A DNA stretch of 35,819 nucleotides, from assembly GCA_013359345.1 (NCBI GenBank), contig JABWCA010000031.1, positions 1-35,819 of the forward strand, given 5' to 3'. The DNA is from Ignavibacteriaceae bacterium. GTDB lineage: Bacteria; Bacteroidota; Ignavibacteria; Ignavibacteriales; Ignavibacteriaceae. Each line of letters starts with the position of its first letter. The first letter of the stretch is position 1. The position numbers and the translations under genes were made by a program. The notes under the pieces are model-generated. The model worked only from the letters and a program-made list of their open reading frames with translations, was not told where the DNA came from and ran no database searches. Below are positions 33,205 to 35,819 of the stretch, piece after piece.

Positions 33205-35819
33205 GACCGGCATTATTTTGCGCCGTATTTCTGACCTTGATCACCTGCATCATTAATGCACAGGATGCAGAGGGCTATGCACAAAAAGCACTTGAATCCA
33301 TACAGGCGGGGGATCTGAATAAAACCGTTTTATATGCAGAAAAATCTGCAGCGCTTTTTGAATCGGAGGGATGGTTTCCTGAAGATTATTTTGCAGTGCT
33401 ATTTATCGGGGGGAAAGCGTATAACGGACTTGGCAGGCCTGACGAAGCCAGAAAGCTGCTGGAACGGGGCTCAAACAGGATTCAGACTGAACCCTCACTC
33501 ATCTTCGGACTTCTGATCAATGAACTGGGGCTTGCTTATAAAACGCTCGGTGATCTCGGGACAGCAGTCTCCCTCTTCAGGCGCGGTCTCGGTATTTTCG
33601 GAAAGACAGGGGACGAGGGCAAAAGATTTGCAGGAATCACGACTTACAATATCGCGTTATGCGAAATGTCGGCCGGTAATTACAGTGAAGGACTTTCCAG
33701 CCTTAAGAAAGCTGAACAGGCAATATCTGAAACCGGCGGCAATGAAGATCCCATGTATCCTCTTATATTTAATCTTTACGGTCTGTATCACTATTACACG
33801 GGTAACTTCACCGAAGCGGAATCATATTATAACCGCGCTCTCTCGCTTCATAAAAAGATCTCCGGTACTGACACTTATGAATATGCCACAACCCTTAACA
33901 ACCTTGCACAGCTTTATCTGCAGCAAAGCAAATATGCCGAAGCGGAAATTTACACTAAAAATGCACTGCGCATATACACGAAAACCATCGGGGTTAAACA
34001 TCCCGATTACATCATATCGGTTAATAATCTCGGCCTGATATACCGGTACCTCGAAAGGTTTGCCGGGGCCGAAAGCCTTTATCAGTTTTCAGCCGACCTG
34101 AACAAAGAGCTGTTCGGTGATAAAAGTCCGCAGTATGCATTGAGCCTCAATAATCTTGCTGACCTTTATCTTTATCTGGGTGACTACAAACTGGCCGAAT
34201 CGTATTTCACAACAGCAGTAAATATTTATGCTGATATGTACGGCACCGAAAATCCCGATTATCTGCGCGGGTTGAGCAATCTGGGGCTTCTCTATAACGC
34301 CAAAGGTGATTACACGAAGGCTGAAGCACTCTTCAGAAAAGTCATTGAGGTACGAGAGAAAATCCTGGGGCTCACTCACCCGGATTATGCCACATCGCTC
34401 AACAATCTGGGAATGTGCCTATTTAATCTGGGGCGCTACCGTGAGGCAGAAGATCTGCTGAACAGATCACTTGCAGTCTATAAAATGAATTTCGGTGAGT
34501 ATCACACAAATTATGCGATGGCTCTTGGTAACCTTGCCCAGCTCTACAGCACCTCAGGGAATTATAAAGCAGCAGAAGAACTTCTCCTTAAGTCTCTGGA
34601 AATCAGAGAAAAAATTCACGGTAAACATCACAGCAATTATGCCCTCGGGCTCATAAGCCTCGGGCAGCTTTATTACCTGACGGGTGATTACGCAAAATCT
34701 GAATTTTACTATCAGTCAGCACTTGATCTTACTGAAGCAATCACCGGAAAAAACCACGTTTCTTATGCGGCAAACCTTGCAAGCATGGCTAAACTATGGT
34801 TTGCACTCGGCAATTTCAAAAAAGCCTTTGAATTCATGGATGTGGCAATTGAGATTTACAAAAGGCTGAATGCGGTGAAGCAGCTTGATTACGCTATGAC
34901 TCTTAACAGCTTCGGGGAAATGCTGGTGCAGGCCGCTTACTTTGATGACGCGGAGAAATATTTCTCCGAGGCCCTGCAGCTCGTGAAAGAATCGGTGGGC
35001 ACAAAACATAATTTTTATGCAACCTGTCTGAACGGACTCGGACTCACATACAGTTTTTCGGGCCGGCCTGAAAAGGCACAAAAGTATTATGCTGAGGCGC
35101 TTGAGATTATTAAGGAACAATTCGGCACACAGAATCATAATTATCTCCTTCTGAACAACAACCTCTCTCTTACATACTCGCTTCTTCATGACTATGACAA
35201 CGCATTGAAGTATATAAAAGAAGCTTATGAAACCGGTAAAGAGGTTCTGGGAGAAAATCATCCTGATGTTATTTTATCGATGATTAACATGGCAGATATA
35301 ATGATGGCAAAGGGTGATAACGAGGATGCCGAAAAGGTGGTGACTGATATGTTCACCATAAAACAGAATATGGCAAGAAAGCTGCTGCCCGCGCTGAGCG
35401 AATCTGAAAAGGCTGACTTCCTTACCAAGGATGACTACATTTATGATATGGCATTTTCATTCAGTTCTGCCTCAGACCCGGTAAGCTACAAAGATATTTA
35501 TGAGAAGGCTCTCTTCAGAAAAGGTCTGCTCCTGAACTCCTCAACGGGTACACGGGCATTCATAACAAGATCAGGGGATGAAAACCTTAAAAAGAAATAT
35601 TCGGAATGGCTCAGCGTAAAACAGCTCCTTTCAGGCCTGTATAATCTTACCGCCGTACAGAGATCAACTTCAGGATATGACACTGATTCACTTGAACAAC
35701 TCGCAAACACACTTGAAAAGGAGATATCCGGACTTTCAGCATCCTTCCGTGATTTTGTCCTCGTTCCCGATGTTAAATGGACTGAATTGAGGGATAATCT
35801 CAGAGAAGGTGATATCCTG
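33201..35819 (+). CDS. Secreted kinesin-light-chain-type TPR protein, probable CHAT peptidase (3' end cut by window edge)
   Basis: An open frame of 873 codons to the window edge. The start ATG overlaps the caspase gene's stop. A signal peptide (RPALFCAVFLTLITCIINA-QD) is followed by at least a dozen TPR units of the 42-residue kinesin-light-chain type, with recurring HPDYATSLNNLG and GDYTKAEALF patterns (about residues 95-700). From about 765 the sequence (YEKALFRKGLLLNSSTGTRAFI, then WTELRDNLREGDIL) is the region that normally precedes a CHAT domain in TPR-CHAT proteases. The CHAT catalytic His and Cys would lie beyond the window, so that assignment is a prediction. Confidence 0.85.
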   Translation, partial: MRPALFCAVFLTLITCIINAQDAEGYAQKALESIQAGDLNKTVLYAEKSAALFESEGWFPEDYFAVLFIGGKAYNGLGRPDEARKLLERGSNRIQTEPSLIFGLLINELGLAYKTLGDLGTAVSLFRRGLGIFGKTGDEGKRFAGITTYNIALCEMSAGNYSEGLSSLKKAEQAISETGGNEDPMYPLIFNLYGLYHYYTGNFTEAESYYNRALSLHKKISGTDTYEYATTLNNLAQLYLQQSKYAEAEIYTKNALRIYTKTIGVKHPDYIISVNNLGLIYRYLERFAGAESLYQFSADLNKELFGDKSPQYALSLNNLADLYLYLGDYKLAESYFTTAVNIYADMYGTENPDYLRGLSNLGLLYNAKGDYTKAEALFRKVIEVREKILGLTHPDYATSLNNLGMCLFNLGRYREAEDLLNRSLAVYKMNFGEYHTNYAMALGNLAQLYSTSGNYKAAEELLLKSLEIREKIHGKHHSNYALGLISLGQLYYLTGDYAKSEFYYQSALDLTEAITGKNHVSYAANLASMAKLWFALGNFKKAFEFMDVAIEIYKRLNAVKQLDYAMTLNSFGEMLVQAAYFDDAEKYFSEALQLVKESVGTKHNFYATCLNGLGLTYSFSGRPEKAQKYYAEALEIIKEQFGTQNHNYLLLNNNLSLTYSLLHDYDNALKYIKEAYETGKEVLGENHPDVILSMINMADIMMAKGDNEDAEKVVTDMFTIKQNMARKLLPALSESEKADFLTKDDYIYDMAFSFSSASDPVSYKDIYEKALFRKGLLLNSSTGTRAFITRSGDENLKKKYSEWLSVKQLLSGLYNLTAVQRSTSGYDTDSLEQLANTLEKEISGLSASFRDFVLVPDVKWTELRDNLREGDIL

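Overview
The window looks like a chromosomal segment of a free-living Bacteroidota/Chlorobiota-type bacterium, most likely an Ignavibacteria relative. This is inferred from four things: a C-terminal type IX secretion sorting domain with the SPYPNPFNPS signature on a secreted hydrolase, weak Shine-Dalgarno sequences at many starts, an AddB-type nuclease without a Walker A motif, and the general gene style. No rRNA or other phylogenetic marker is present, so the placement is provisional.

Layout. (1) 1-2850: a truncated family-2 glycosyltransferase on the minus strand, a secreted alpha/beta hydrolase with a T9SS tail, and a tRNA-Ala(GGC) with its own promoter and terminator. (2) 3000-9700: a visibly AT-richer accessory block next to the tRNA. 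It holds an orphan HipB-like repressor with two adjacent palindromes in its promoter, a 10-bp direct repeat bracketing a ~190-bp GC-richer patch, an McrB-McrC type IV restriction pair, about 1 kb of gene-free DNA, and an AbiE-like regulator/nucleotidyltransferase pair preceded by four symmetric half-sites. This reads as a small defence island. (3) 9900-14300: housekeeping and stress genes: msrB, then a minus-strand run of M28 peptidase, MFS transporter and ada. (4) 14320-20940: a cytoplasmic-looking subtilase carrying a C-terminal glycogen-binding-type domain, a tight minus-strand operon (TPMT-like methyltransferase, AddB-like nuclease, thioredoxin-fold protein), and a small outer-membrane barrel.

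(5) 21000-25270: an unrecognised 164-aa protein, two secreted paralogues of unknown function (one with its C-terminus frameshifted by an exact 25-bp tandem duplication), and a secreted M14 carboxypeptidase. (6) 25340-27900: an ECF sigma factor, membrane anti-sigma and universal stress protein in one operon, then a zinc-ribbon protein followed by ribosomal protein S21. (7) 28400-30920: a LOG-family nucleotide hydrolase, a PBP4-type D,D-carboxypeptidase that appears to start at ATT, and secG. (8) 31219 to the end: a secreted caspase-like peptidase translationally coupled (ATGA overlap) to a secreted kinesin-light-chain-type TPR protein that runs off the window and most likely ends in a CHAT peptidase domain.

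The strongest candidate for an under-described system is the last pair: two clan-CD-type protease genes (one seen, one predicted) in a coupled operon, both with export signals. The AbiE-like pair with its operator array, the HipB-like orphan with its operator, and the subtilase-glycogen-binding fusion come next.
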